Assembly: GCA_017502965.1 (NCBI GenBank)
Contig: JAFVTZ010000029.1
Coordinates: 1-8,411 of the forward strand
DNA length: 8,411 bases
Source of the DNA: Clostridia bacterium
GTDB taxonomy: Bacteria; Bacillota; Clostridia; Oscillospirales; Acutalibacteraceae
Direction: 5' to 3'
The position numbers and the translations under genes are program-made. Under the pieces are notes generated by a model. The model saw only the letters and a program-made list of their open reading frames with translations. It made no database searches and was not told the DNA's origin. This document shows, piece after piece, positions 1 through 8,200 of the stretch (its first letter is position 1; every line of letters begins with the position of its first letter).

Positions 1-1868
1 CTGTAAGCGGCGGCAGAACAGTTTTTGAAAAATCAAAGAACGGTGTAAAGGTTAAATATTATTTCGATGATGCTGAGATTATGATTCCCGTGACCTATAC
101 TTTAAAGGAAAAAGGAGTAGCACTTAGCATTGACCCAAAAGAAATTCAGGAAAACAGTAAGATGCTGATTTCCGCTTCAATAGCCCCCTTCTTCTGTTCG
201 GTAGAAAACACCGAGCAAAACGGATATTTGCTTTATCCTTCAGGCTCGGGAGCACTTGTTTATCCAAAAGAAATTTCTCAACCGGGCGAGAGTTATTCTG
301 CAGAGGTTTACGGTGTCGATGCTTCCAAAGAAATCTGGGATAAAGTAACCACAGAAAAGTCGGTGAGACTTCCTGTGTTGGGCGCCAAATTCGGTCAGCA
401 GGCAGTTTTCGGCATAATCGAAGAAGGTGCAGAATCTTCTTTGATTGATATGAAGGTGGGCGCCACCTCAATAGGTTATTCCGGCGTTTATGTTACATAT
501 CAGTTCAGAGGTTTTACAGCCAATATAAAAGAACTTTACAATAACAGATACTACAAGGGAGATGTTTATTCCAATAATATTGTGGATGCTCCGTTGACGG
601 TTTGTTATTACCCGTTGGCAAACGAAAACGCAAATTACAGCGCAATGGCAGAACTTTACCGTGAGTATCTGAATGAAACTGCAGGCAAAACAAAGAATGA
701 AAAGGTTTCAACTCTTGATATCAGTGTTGTAGGCGGCACAATGATTCAAAAATCATTTGTGGGTATTCCTTATAAAACTTTGTTTGCCACCGCAACGGTT
801 GAAGATGCGAAAAATATTGTAGAAAATCTTGAGAGTGACGGAATTAAAGTTTCTAACCTTACTCTTACGGGCTTTGGTGAAAACGGTTTAAATTCTGATA
901 AACTCGGCGGCGGTTTTAAAATTGACAGTAAACTCGGAAATGTCAAAGGTTTAAAAGCTTTGCAAGAAATCTGCGAAAACGGAGGCACCAATCTTTTCTT
1001 CGATTTTGATATTGTAGGTTTCACAAAGTCTGCCAACGGTTATAACAGTTATTTTGATGCTGCTACCAGAGCCAACAGAAAAGTATCAAAGATTTATAAT
1101 TTCGATGTTGCGGTTTTAGGCAGAGATACTGAAAACGCATATTCTGTTCTCTCGCGTGACAGAATAGGCGATGCCGCGGTAGATGTATATAAAACAGCAC
1201 AAAAATTCGGTATTCATGGTGTTGGACTTTCAACCCTTTCTTCTATAGCATATTCGGACTATTCTGATAAAGAAAACAGTAAGTATTATGCTAAATCAGG
1301 TATAGCCGCTCAGGTTGCTGAGATATACAGTAACTCAAAAGAAGTTAAGGTTATGTCAAATGATGCCAATATTTATGCGGCTGCATACTCGGATTTGGTT
1401 TTGAGCATTCCTACCTTTTCTTCTCAGGCATATCTTTTTGATGAGGATATTCCTTTTTATGCGATGGCTTTAAGAGGAAGAACTGCAATTTCGGGCGATA
1501 GTCTTAACCTTTCAGCAGATGCAGATATTCAGCTTCTGCATTCGGTGGAAAGCGGAGCAGGAATCGCATATACGCTGACAAATGCATATTCCACACAACT
1601 GCTTGACAGCACTTCTCCTGTATTTTACAACAGCCTTTACAGTGATTTGAAAGGCAGTATAAAGAAAAATTATGACAAAGTTTCCGATTTCTATGAGAAA
1701 ATAGGAAACAGCACAATAAAGGAACATTCTATCCTCGAAAATGGGCTGAGAGAAACTGTTTTCAGTAACGGTGTCAGAGTGTTTGTCAACTATTCCGAAG
1801 CGGATATTACTGTTGAGGCAGGAGTAGTTCATGCAAAAGGCTTCTTGGTATGGGAGGCAAAAATATGA
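1..1868 (+). CDS. DUF5696-like protein, 5'-truncated by the window edge; possible glycoside-hydrolase-like protein
   Basis: The frame is open from base 3 to the TGA at 1866-1868, giving 621 visible residues; the true start lies upstream. The ATG at 81 is internal: it has no ribosome binding site and coding continues before it. The N-terminal part looks beta-rich and contains a GYLLYPSGSG box (visible residues 74-83). Next come a PLTVCYYPL segment followed by YREYL (about 197-223), then an alternating helix/strand region suggesting a TIM barrel, with TGFGENGL near 289-296 and LFFDFDI at 331-337. A conserved-looking DIPFYAMALRGR segment lies near 482-493. From memory, this order of motifs matches DUF5696 proteins, which often sit beside sugar ABC transporter genes. 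The C-terminus looks complete. Enzymatic activity and catalytic residues are unknown to me; a carbohydrate-active role is inferred from the neighbours and the apparent fold. Whether it is secreted cannot be judged without the N-terminus. Confidence 0.72.
   Translation, partial: VSGGRTVFEKSKNGVKVKYYFDDAEIMIPVTYTLKEKGVALSIDPKEIQENSKMLISASIAPFFCSVENTEQNGYLLYPSGSGALVYPKEISQPGESYSAEVYGVDASKEIWDKVTTEKSVRLPVLGAKFGQQAVFGIIEEGAESSLIDMKVGATSIGYSGVYVTYQFRGFTANIKELYNNRYYKGDVYSNNIVDAPLTVCYYPLANENANYSAMAELYREYLNETAGKTKNEKVSTLDISVVGGTMIQKSFVGIPYKTLFATATVEDAKNIVENLESDGIKVSNLTLTGFGENGLNSDKLGGGFKIDSKLGNVKGLKALQEICENGGTNLFFDFDIVGFTKSANGYNSYFDAATRANRKVSKIYNFDVAVLGRDTENAYSVLSRDRIGDAAVDVYKTAQKFGIHGVGLSTLSSIAYSDYSDKENSKYYAKSGIAAQVAEIYSNSKEVKVMSNDANIYAAAYSDLVLSIPTFSSQAYLFDEDIPFYAMALRGRTAISGDSLNLSADADIQLLHSVESGAGIAYTLTNAYSTQLLDSTSPVFYNSLYSDLKGSIKKNYDKVSDFYEKIGNSTIKEHSILENGLRETVFSNGVRVFVNYSEADITVEAGVVHAKGFLVWEAKI
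1852..1857 (+). promoter_or_regulatory. Ribosome binding site setting the start of the first permease
   Basis: GGGAGG lies 7 bases before the ATG at 1865, inside the last codons of the upstream gene. This supports 1865 rather than the in-frame ATG at 1850, which partly overlaps the site and has no comparable purine-rich motif of its own. The close coupling to the upstream stop suggests translational coupling. Confidence 0.8.
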
Positions 1869-2764
1869 AAAACAGAAAAAGAACGAGAGGAATTGAGCAG
1901 ATAAAGAGCCGTTACGGCTGGATATTTATCTCAACCTGGCTTATAGGTGTTGTTCTTTTCTTTGCAATTCCTGTAATTCAGTCAATAATTTATTCCTTCT
2001 CTCAGATGACTATTACTGAGGACGGTGTTAATACAGTCTGGATAGGACTTAAGAATTATAAATACATAATTGGCGAGCATACAGATTACCTTAACTGGCT
2101 TAGCCGTTCGATTACTAACTTTGTTTATTCTTTACCTATAATTGTACTGCTCAGCATGGTTCTGGCATTGCTTCTTAACCAGAATTTCCGCGGAAGACTG
2201 TTTTTCAGAGCGCTTTACTTTATGCCAGTTATTATAGCAACCGGTGTTGTTATTGATTTGATTTCGGGTATGGCAGGAAGCGATATGACATCATCTTCTG
2301 TAAATGAATCGGTTTCAGGCGGAATGTTCAGTGTGCAGGATATTATTGCTGTGCTTGACCTTCCTGCAGAGATTGCGGAGTTTGTGCAGAAGATTATAAG
2401 CGATATCTTCGACCTTATCTGGAACAGCGGTATTCAGACAGTGCTTTTCCTTGCAGGACTTCAGTCTATACCTTCAACTCTTTATGAGGCAAGTAAGGTT
2501 GAGGGTGCTACTAAATGGGAAGAATTCTGGTTTATAACCTTCCCGATGCTTTCAAATGTTACTTTGCTTGTAATTATTTATACAATGGTTGAACTTTTTG
2601 TAAGCAACAGCAATGTTGTTGTGGATCATGTATACAGCCTTATGCGTGCCGCAATTTATGATGAAACCTCTGCTATGATGTGGTTTTATTTCCTCAGCAT
2701 CGGTGTGGTTATGGGTATAATTGTAGGGGCTTATAAAAAGTTCCTGCAAAACAGATGGTCTTAA
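1865..2764 (+). CDS. Sugar ABC transporter permease, MalF/UgpA/LacF-like (CUT1)
   Basis: This is a 299-residue integral membrane subunit of a binding-protein-dependent sugar importer. A basic N-terminus (KNRKRTR) precedes the first membrane segment at about 19-43; others fall near 84-106, 115-136, 186-206, 236-255 and 270-292. The cytoplasmic EAA-type loop that docks to the ATPase reads YEASKVEGA at 207-215, followed by FWFITFP, as expected for MalF-type permeases. The ATG overlaps the upstream stop as ATGA, so the two genes are probably translationally coupled. The stretch between the third and fourth membrane segments (about 135-183) is long and rich in serine and acidic residues. The partner is the permease encoded immediately downstream. 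The substrate is probably an oligosaccharide, but its identity is not visible. Confidence 0.92.
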   Translation: MKNRKRTRGIEQIKSRYGWIFISTWLIGVVLFFAIPVIQSIIYSFSQMTITEDGVNTVWIGLKNYKYIIGEHTDYLNWLSRSITNFVYSLPIIVLLSMVLALLLNQNFRGRLFFRALYFMPVIIATGVVIDLISGMAGSDMTSSSVNESVSGGMFSVQDIIAVLDLPAEIAEFVQKIISDIFDLIWNSGIQTVLFLAGLQSIPSTLYEASKVEGATKWEEFWFITFPMLSNVTLLVIIYTMVELFVSNSNVVVDHVYSLMRAAIYDETSAMMWFYFLSIGVVMGIIVGAYKKFLQNRWS

Positions 2765-2770
2765 AGGAGG
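2763..2770 (+). promoter_or_regulatory. Ribosome binding site setting the start of the second permease
   Basis: AAAGGAGG overlaps the TAA of the first permease (2762-2764) and ends 8 bases before the ATG at 2779. It supports 2779 over the in-frame ATG at 2755, which lies inside the preceding gene and would place this site within the coding sequence. Confidence 0.82.
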
Positions 2771-2778
2771 GAACCAAA

Positions 2779-3771
2779 ATGAGAAATATTAAATCAGTTT
2801 CAGGTTCTTTGCTTACTAAGAACACTCTTAACAATGTAAAAAAATCCGCTCCGGATACACTTATGTTTGTATTCCGTATGGTATTGCTGATTTCAATAGG
2901 TTTTGTTATTATCTATCCTCTGATTTATATGATAGTAACATCTCTTGTCAGCCGAAACGGATTCTTTAATTCCACCCGTGTGTGGATTCCCGAGGCAATA
3001 AGTCCTATGTTTAACTATAAAACCGCATGGGAACTTATGGACTACGGAAATTCTGTCTGGGCGACGGTTAAATACGAACTTGTAAGCGCGCTTATAGAGG
3101 TTTGCGCCTGTGCTGTCACAGCATACGGTTTTGCAAGATTCAATTTTAAGTGTAAAGGACTGCTTGTAGGTGTTTTATTTCTGACCATTCTTGTTCCTGA
3201 TATGATGGTGCTTATCCCGAGAATGGCAAATTATTCCAATATGGATATTCTGGGAATTTTTGGCCTTGTGAATAAACTCACAGGAATTGACCTTCGCCCT
3301 AACCTTTTAGGTACAGCGGCTGCATTTTATCTGCCGTCCCTTTTCTCTATGGGACTGCGTTCAGGTATTATGATATTCATTTACATTCAGTTCTTCTCAA
3401 GTTTCCCGAAAGAACTTGAAGAGGCTGCATGGATAGACGGAGCAGGGCCTATAAAGACCTTTTTGCGGATTGCAATTCCTTCTTCGGGGGTTGTTATAAC
3501 TACCGTTTTAGTGTTCTCACTAATCTGGCATTGGAATGATAATCTGCTTTGCTCAATGTATCTTAATGCTGAGTACCCTCTGGCAATGCAGTTGGATTTG
3601 CTTCCGACTACGCTTACCACAATGGGTTATTACCTCAACCCCGAAACACCTGAAACTCTTGCTTTTCAGATGGCAGGCTGCGTGCTTTTTGTAACTCCTA
3701 TGCTTATAATCTATATGATTCTGCAGAGGAAATTTATAGAAAGCATTGACCGTGTGGGTATTACGGGCTAA
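2779..3771 (+). CDS. Carbohydrate ABC transporter permease, MalG/UgpE/LacG-like (CUT1)
   Basis: This 330-residue membrane protein is the second permease of the importer. A cytoplasmic N-terminus of about 25 residues leads into a strong first membrane segment (about 30-55), followed by several more hydrophobic segments. The EAA loop is well preserved: E215-A216-A217-x3-G221 followed by x9-I231-x-I-P234, the ABC-importer signature that contacts the ATPase. The C-terminal QRKFIESIDR segment followed by VGITG corresponds to the conserved QR-F-G-V-G tail of MalG-type permeases. The gene begins 14 bases after the stop of the first permease and is clearly co-transcribed with it. No nucleotide-binding subunit is encoded next to it, so an ATPase must come from elsewhere. 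Confidence 0.93.
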   Translation: MRNIKSVSGSLLTKNTLNNVKKSAPDTLMFVFRMVLLISIGFVIIYPLIYMIVTSLVSRNGFFNSTRVWIPEAISPMFNYKTAWELMDYGNSVWATVKYELVSALIEVCACAVTAYGFARFNFKCKGLLVGVLFLTILVPDMMVLIPRMANYSNMDILGIFGLVNKLTGIDLRPNLLGTAAAFYLPSLFSMGLRSGIMIFIYIQFFSSFPKELEEAAWIDGAGPIKTFLRIAIPSSGVVITTVLVFSLIWHWNDNLLCSMYLNAEYPLAMQLDLLPTTLTTMGYYLNPETPETLAFQMAGCVLFVTPMLIIYMILQRKFIESIDRVGITG

Positions 3772-3781
3772 AATGTTAATA

Positions 3782-3797
3782 ATCGGCAATAGCCGAT
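3782..3797 (+). other. Small stem-loop between the second permease and the binding-protein gene
   Basis: ATCGGC-AATA-GCCGAT forms a perfect 6-bp stem with a 4-base loop in the 52-base gap, 12 bases before the ribosome binding site. It has no following T-run, so it does not look like an intrinsic terminator. A role in mRNA processing or protection, allowing more binding protein than permease, is plausible but unproven. Confidence 0.45.
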
Positions 3798-3823
3798 GAA
3801 TATAGCACAAAGGAGAAAAAATT

Positions 3824-5143
3824 ATGTTAAACAAAATGACAAAAACTGCTATTAAGATTCTTTGTCTTGTGTTGGCTTTGTGTCTTGCAGTGGGCTGCTC
3901 GGGCGGCGCTACTACAGATAAAACAGGCGGCAAAGACCGCCCCAACAAGGGAGAATCCAATGCAAACACTGAAAAATACCGTGGCACTACAGTTGTATAC
4001 GCAACCTGGAAAAATCCCCATCAGAATGAGGACGGTCCTGTTGTGGATGCCTTTGAGAAAAAGTACGGTATAAAGGTTGAAATTGATATGGTTCCGCAGG
4101 AAACCTATGTTCAGGAAATAGCAGGTAAAATTGCTTCTGGCAATTCTCCCGATGTTTTCTTTGATAACTGCTTCTTCCCGTCATCAATTTCTGTTTTACA
4201 GCCTATTGACGCTATGGAACTCGACCTTACAGACGGTATCTGGGATAAGGGTATGCTTGAAATGTCAAAACTCGGCGGCAAATCTTTCCTTGTTAATACT
4301 GTAGGTAACATCTGGGCGGAGGTTGACTGCCTCTTCTATAACAAGAAGATTTTTGCTGATAACAATATCACCACTCCCGAAGAGTATGAAAAGGCAGGTA
4401 AATGGACCTTTGCTGCTCTTACAAAGTGTATGACCGATGTTAAGAATGCGGGTTATATCGGCGGTTATATTGACGTTCAGTCCTTGCTTGCATCTACAGG
4501 TTCAGGTTTCTATAAGTTCGAAAACGGTCAGTTCTCAAACGGTGTAAATCAGATGACAACTGATGTTATCAAGCAGATTTCACAGTGGGTAAGTGACGGT
4601 CTTATCAAAGATCCCAGAGAGCATAACCTTCTTAATAACTTCATTCAGGGCAAATGCGGTATAGCAGTTACCAATGCTTACGGTATGAAAGCTACAGGTT
4701 ATTTCTCAAAAATGAACCCCAATGATGTCGGATTTACATATATCCCTGCTTACAATGAAAGCACCAAGAGTTACACCACAGGTCTTTTCCGTGGTTGGGG
4801 TCTTGTAAGAGGCGCTAAGAATCCCGTTGCAGCAGGTATCTTCCTTCGTTACTATCTTGATGCCAATAACTATGATACAGAGTCTGCATTTATTAATAAG
4901 GATGCGCAGAACTTCTTCTTTAAGCTCACCTCAGGTGTTGATACTGACCAGAAGAATCCCTATATGCTTTTGGGCATCACTCAGCTTTGCAGTGAGAGTG
5001 TTGTGGATTATACAGGTATTTCGGGTATGGCTCCAGGTCAGGTAAGTGCACAGATTGCAGGTCTTGGCAACAAGATTAACAGTAACGCTGCTAAAGTTAA
5101 CGGCGAACTTGATAAACAACTGACTGCTCTCGGTCTTAAATAA
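3824..5143 (+). CDS. Extracellular sugar-binding lipoprotein of an ABC importer (family 1 solute-binding protein)
   Basis: This 439-residue protein captures sugar outside the membrane and delivers it to the two permeases encoded just upstream. The N-terminus has basic residues, a hydrophobic core and a lipobox LAVGC, so Cys25 should be lipidated and the protein anchored to the membrane. A Gly/Ser/Lys-rich linker follows (about 26-50). The mature domain opens with TTVVYATWKNP, then an AFEKKYGIKVEI strand-helix-strand segment and GNSPDVFFDN, all typical of MalE-like family 1 binding proteins. The later GKCGIAVTNAYG and GLFRGWGLVRGAKNP segments fit the same fold. AAAGGAG at 3809-3815, 8 bases before the ATG, supports the start; an in-frame ATG at 3836 is a weaker option. 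It lies downstream of the permeases rather than in the common first position. Ligand specificity cannot be predicted. Confidence 0.93.
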   Translation: MLNKMTKTAIKILCLVLALCLAVGCSGGATTDKTGGKDRPNKGESNANTEKYRGTTVVYATWKNPHQNEDGPVVDAFEKKYGIKVEIDMVPQETYVQEIAGKIASGNSPDVFFDNCFFPSSISVLQPIDAMELDLTDGIWDKGMLEMSKLGGKSFLVNTVGNIWAEVDCLFYNKKIFADNNITTPEEYEKAGKWTFAALTKCMTDVKNAGYIGGYIDVQSLLASTGSGFYKFENGQFSNGVNQMTTDVIKQISQWVSDGLIKDPREHNLLNNFIQGKCGIAVTNAYGMKATGYFSKMNPNDVGFTYIPAYNESTKSYTTGLFRGWGLVRGAKNPVAAGIFLRYYLDANNYDTESAFINKDAQNFFFKLTSGVDTDQKNPYMLLGITQLCSESVVDYTGISGMAPGQVSAQIAGLGNKINSNAAKVNGELDKQLTALGLK

Positions 5144-5152
5144 TTTCACATT

Positions 5153-5182
5153 TTTCTCCTGCCGTAAAAACGGCAGGAGAAA
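5153..5182 (+). terminator. Perfect 13-bp hairpin after the transporter genes; candidate transcript 3' end
   Basis: TTTCTCCTGCCGT at 5153-5165 pairs perfectly with ACGGCAGGAGAAA at 5170-5182 around an AAAA loop. It begins 9 bases after the binding-protein stop, a typical place for a terminator. A T-run precedes the stem rather than following it, so this is not a textbook intrinsic terminator on either strand. It may terminate weakly, protect the 3' end, or work with the adjoining stem-loop. Confidence 0.5.
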
Positions 5183-5237
5183 GATTGGCTTTAACGGAGC
5201 AGGACTGCTTTTAAGTCCTGTTGCTTTAAATCTAATC
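5183..5237 (+). other. 55-nt imperfect stem-loop abutting the previous hairpin
   Basis: The segment is largely self-complementary. GATTGG (5183-5188) pairs with CTAATC (5232-5237, one G-U). TTTAA (5190-5194) pairs with 5226-5230. AGCAGGACT (5198-5206) pairs with AGTCCTGTT (5214-5222, one G-U) around a 7-base loop. About 20 of 24 positions pair. It starts at the base directly after the first hairpin. Its function is not known: it could be part of a double terminator, a 5' regulatory structure, or a repeat element. Confidence 0.45.
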
Positions 5238-5249
5238 CAAATTTATTAT
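5221..5249 (+). promoter_or_regulatory. Candidate sigma-A-type promoter for the repeat-protein gene
   Basis: TATTAT at 5244-5249 matches the TATAAT -10 consensus at five of six bases. TTGCTT at 5221-5226 lies 17 bases upstream and matches only the TTG of the -35 consensus. Transcription would start near 5256, giving a leader of roughly 20 bases with AAAGGAG in it. The -35 overlaps the right arm of the large stem-loop. The prediction is weak because AT-rich spacers easily produce such matches. Confidence 0.33.
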
Positions 5250-5277
5250 AAGCGTTAAATACGAAAGGAGAAAAACA

Positions 5278-8200
5278 ATGAAAAATATTCGTGGTTTTTC
5301 AGGAAGAGCATTAGCTATTTTGGTTGCAATATCGGTGATACTTTCCTCGGTTGCGGTAAGTTTTGCTTTTATTGCCAATGCAGATAACGGCGATAATTCT
5401 GTGCCCTCACAGATTTGGTCAGGTGAAATCGCTGAAAATTATGCAGGAGGAAGCGGTAGTGATTCTGACCCCTATCTGATAGAAAACGGTGAGCAACTGG
5501 CAAAACTTGTTCACGATGCAAATACTTCGGGTAAATATTATAAACTGACAGAAGATATTTATCTTAACGATACTACTGCCGATAATTGGAAAGATACGGC
5601 AAAATCCTGGTATGCTTATAATAAAGCCGCAGAGTTTCCGGGATATTTCAGCGGTACTCTTGACGGTGATAACCATAAAATAGAAGGACTTTATCTTGAT
5701 TGCGATAAATTTTACGCAGGCCTTTTTGTTGCAGTTAAAAATGCAAACATTAAGAATATCACTATAACTGAAAGCGATATTTCAAGTTCAAATACAACCG
5801 GAAGTATTTCTGCTTTTGCGGGTTATATAGGCGGTCCTGTGAATTACACCAAATGTATAATTACAGATTCTGTAAACATAAACGGTGCTCAGGCTTCAGG
5901 TTTTGCAAGTTACGGCTCCGGTAATGTTACAATTGACTGTTGCGCTTCTTTTGCAAATATAAACGGCAGTATGTATACCGCTGCTTTTATAGCGGATGTG
6001 TGGTCAAGCACATTGAAAATTTCTAATAGTATTGGTATTGCAAAATTAAGCCCCAGACGTACTGTAATTTCAACAAACAATTATTCTACTGTGGCTGATA
6101 CTTACGGAACAGGTGTTGTAACTGCAGATCAGATGAAAGGTGAGTCTGCAAAGACTAATATGCCGAAACTTAACTGGCAGAGAGTCTGGACTCCTACTGA
6201 AGACGGTTATCCTGTAATTAAAGTAATAACAGGGGAAAGTGCTCCGGGTGAATTGTGGACAGGAAAGGTTGCAACCAAATATGCCGACGGTGACGGAAGC
6301 GAGGAAAATCCTTTCATTATTGAAAACGGCGAACAGTTGGCACGTCTTAATTTTGATACCGAAACAGAGGGTAAATTCTATAAACTCACACACGATATAA
6401 TTCTCAATGATTCAACTCTTTCTAATTGGAAAGACTTTGCTATTAACTGGGTGTGTGATACTGCAAGTGCTACCTTTAAGGGAACATTGCTTGGTGACGG
6501 TCATACCGTTAAAGGTCTTTATTATAAAGGAAATTCTGCAAAAGCTTCACTTATCAAAAATGCAGCCGGAAGTGCTAAAATCAGCAGAATTATTCTTGAC
6601 GGGGTGTATATAGAATCCTCGGGTTACGGTGCAGCAGCTTTTGTCGGCGGTGCTGACGGTATTCTTAAAATCATTGAATGTTATGTTACAAACAGTTCTG
6701 TCACTTCAACATTTAATTCTGACGGCAACAAGGGAGCAGGCGGTTTTGTAGGTTACGGCACTGCCGCAGTAGAAATTGAAGACTCTGCTTATATAGGCAC
6801 AGTTTCTGCACCCGGTTTTGCAGGCGCATTTATAGGAAACTGCTGGACAGTAGGTGTTCACAGTGTTAAAAACAGCTTTACAAATGCAGATATACCATTC
6901 TGTTCAAAGCGTACTATAAACAATAATTCAACCAACAACTACGGTGTGAACGATTCTTTAGCTCAGCCGGGTGTTACTAAAATAACTGCAAATGAAATGC
7001 AGGGTATTACTGCAAGAGAAAAAATGCCCGAACTTGATTGGGGCAGAACCTGGAAAACAAATGAGGGCGGATATCCGCTTCCTGTTTTTCCTGTTCCTGA
7101 CGGAACTGTAGGAGAAGTGTGGACAGGAAATACCGCAACAAAGTATGTAGGCGGTGACGGAAGTGAGGAAAATCCCTATCTTATCGCTACAGGTGAGCAG
7201 TTGCTCCGCCTTGTTAAAGATACCGCAACAGAGGGTAAATTCTATAAGATAATAGAAGATATCAGACTAAACGATACTTCTGCCGATAACTGGAAAGATT
7301 ATGCAAGACAGTGGGTATGGCAGGACAATTCCTTTAAGGGCACCCTTGACGGTGACGGCCATACTGTAAGCGGTCTTTACTATAATGGCAGTAAAAGTAA
7401 AGCAGGTCTTTTCTGTTATGCAAACGGTGCTACTATTAAAAGACTTGTTATAAGTAATTCTTCGGTAACATCTTCGGGTTACGGTGTTTCAGTACTTATA
7501 GGTCAGGCTTCAGGTAAGATTAAAATTGTTGAGGTTTACATTGATGAAACCAATGAGGTAAAATCTACATATTCCTCTACTAATGATAAGAGTGCAGGCG
7601 GATTTGTAGGTTACGGCGGCGGTACTGTTACAATTGAGGACTCTGCATATTTGGGTACAGTTGAAGGTACTGCTCAGTATGGCGCTTTCTTAGGAAACCT
7701 CTGGGCCACACCTCTGGTTAAAAATAGTTTTTCTTCCGCCAATCTCAAACTCAGCGGAAGATGGGCTCTCAGCACAGATTCTGCTAATAACTACAGTGCA
7801 GGAACTGCTGCTGAAAACGGAGTTGTTTTGGTTTCAGGCGACAAAATGGTTGGGCTTGCTGCTAAAACAAATATGCCCGAGCTTGATTGGGGCAGAACCT
7901 GGAAAGAAAATGAAAACGGATATCCTCTGCCTTTGTTCCCTGACCCCAACGGTAATGCAGGAGAAGTCTGGACAGGAAATACTGCTGTAAAATATAACGG
8001 TGGTGACGGCACTAAAGATAACCCCTATCAGATAGCAACAGGTGAGCAACTGCTCAAAATGGTGCTCGATACCGAGAGTAAAGGCACTTACTATAAACAG
8101 ACATACGATATAAAACTTAACGATACATCTGTTTCAGATTGGAAAGACAATGCCAGAAACTGGCTCTGGAATAATAATATATTCAAGGGTAATTTTGACG

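Noticed and set aside
81..83. ATG at 81 as the start of the first gene
   Set aside because: The frame is open to the window edge with family-like sequence before it, and there is no ribosome binding site upstream.
124..471. Open frame on the minus strand within the DUF5696-like gene
   Set aside because: It is antisense to a clearly coding frame, has no recognisable motif and no good ribosome binding site; it is a shadow of the real gene.
3926..3941. GGCGG/CCGCC inverted repeat early in the binding-protein gene
   Set aside because: The 5-bp stem with a 6-base loop lies in the Gly/Lys-rich linker codons and is short enough to arise by chance.
3553..3987. 144-codon minus-strand open frame spanning the permease 2/binding-protein junction
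   Set aside because: It overlaps two confident + strand genes and their gap, is Cys/His/Arg-rich without family resemblance, and its frame is best explained by codon bias of the real genes.
6070..6393. Minus-strand open frame inside the repeat-protein gene
   Set aside because: The + strand frame is open throughout and encodes regular repeats; the antisense frame has no independent support.
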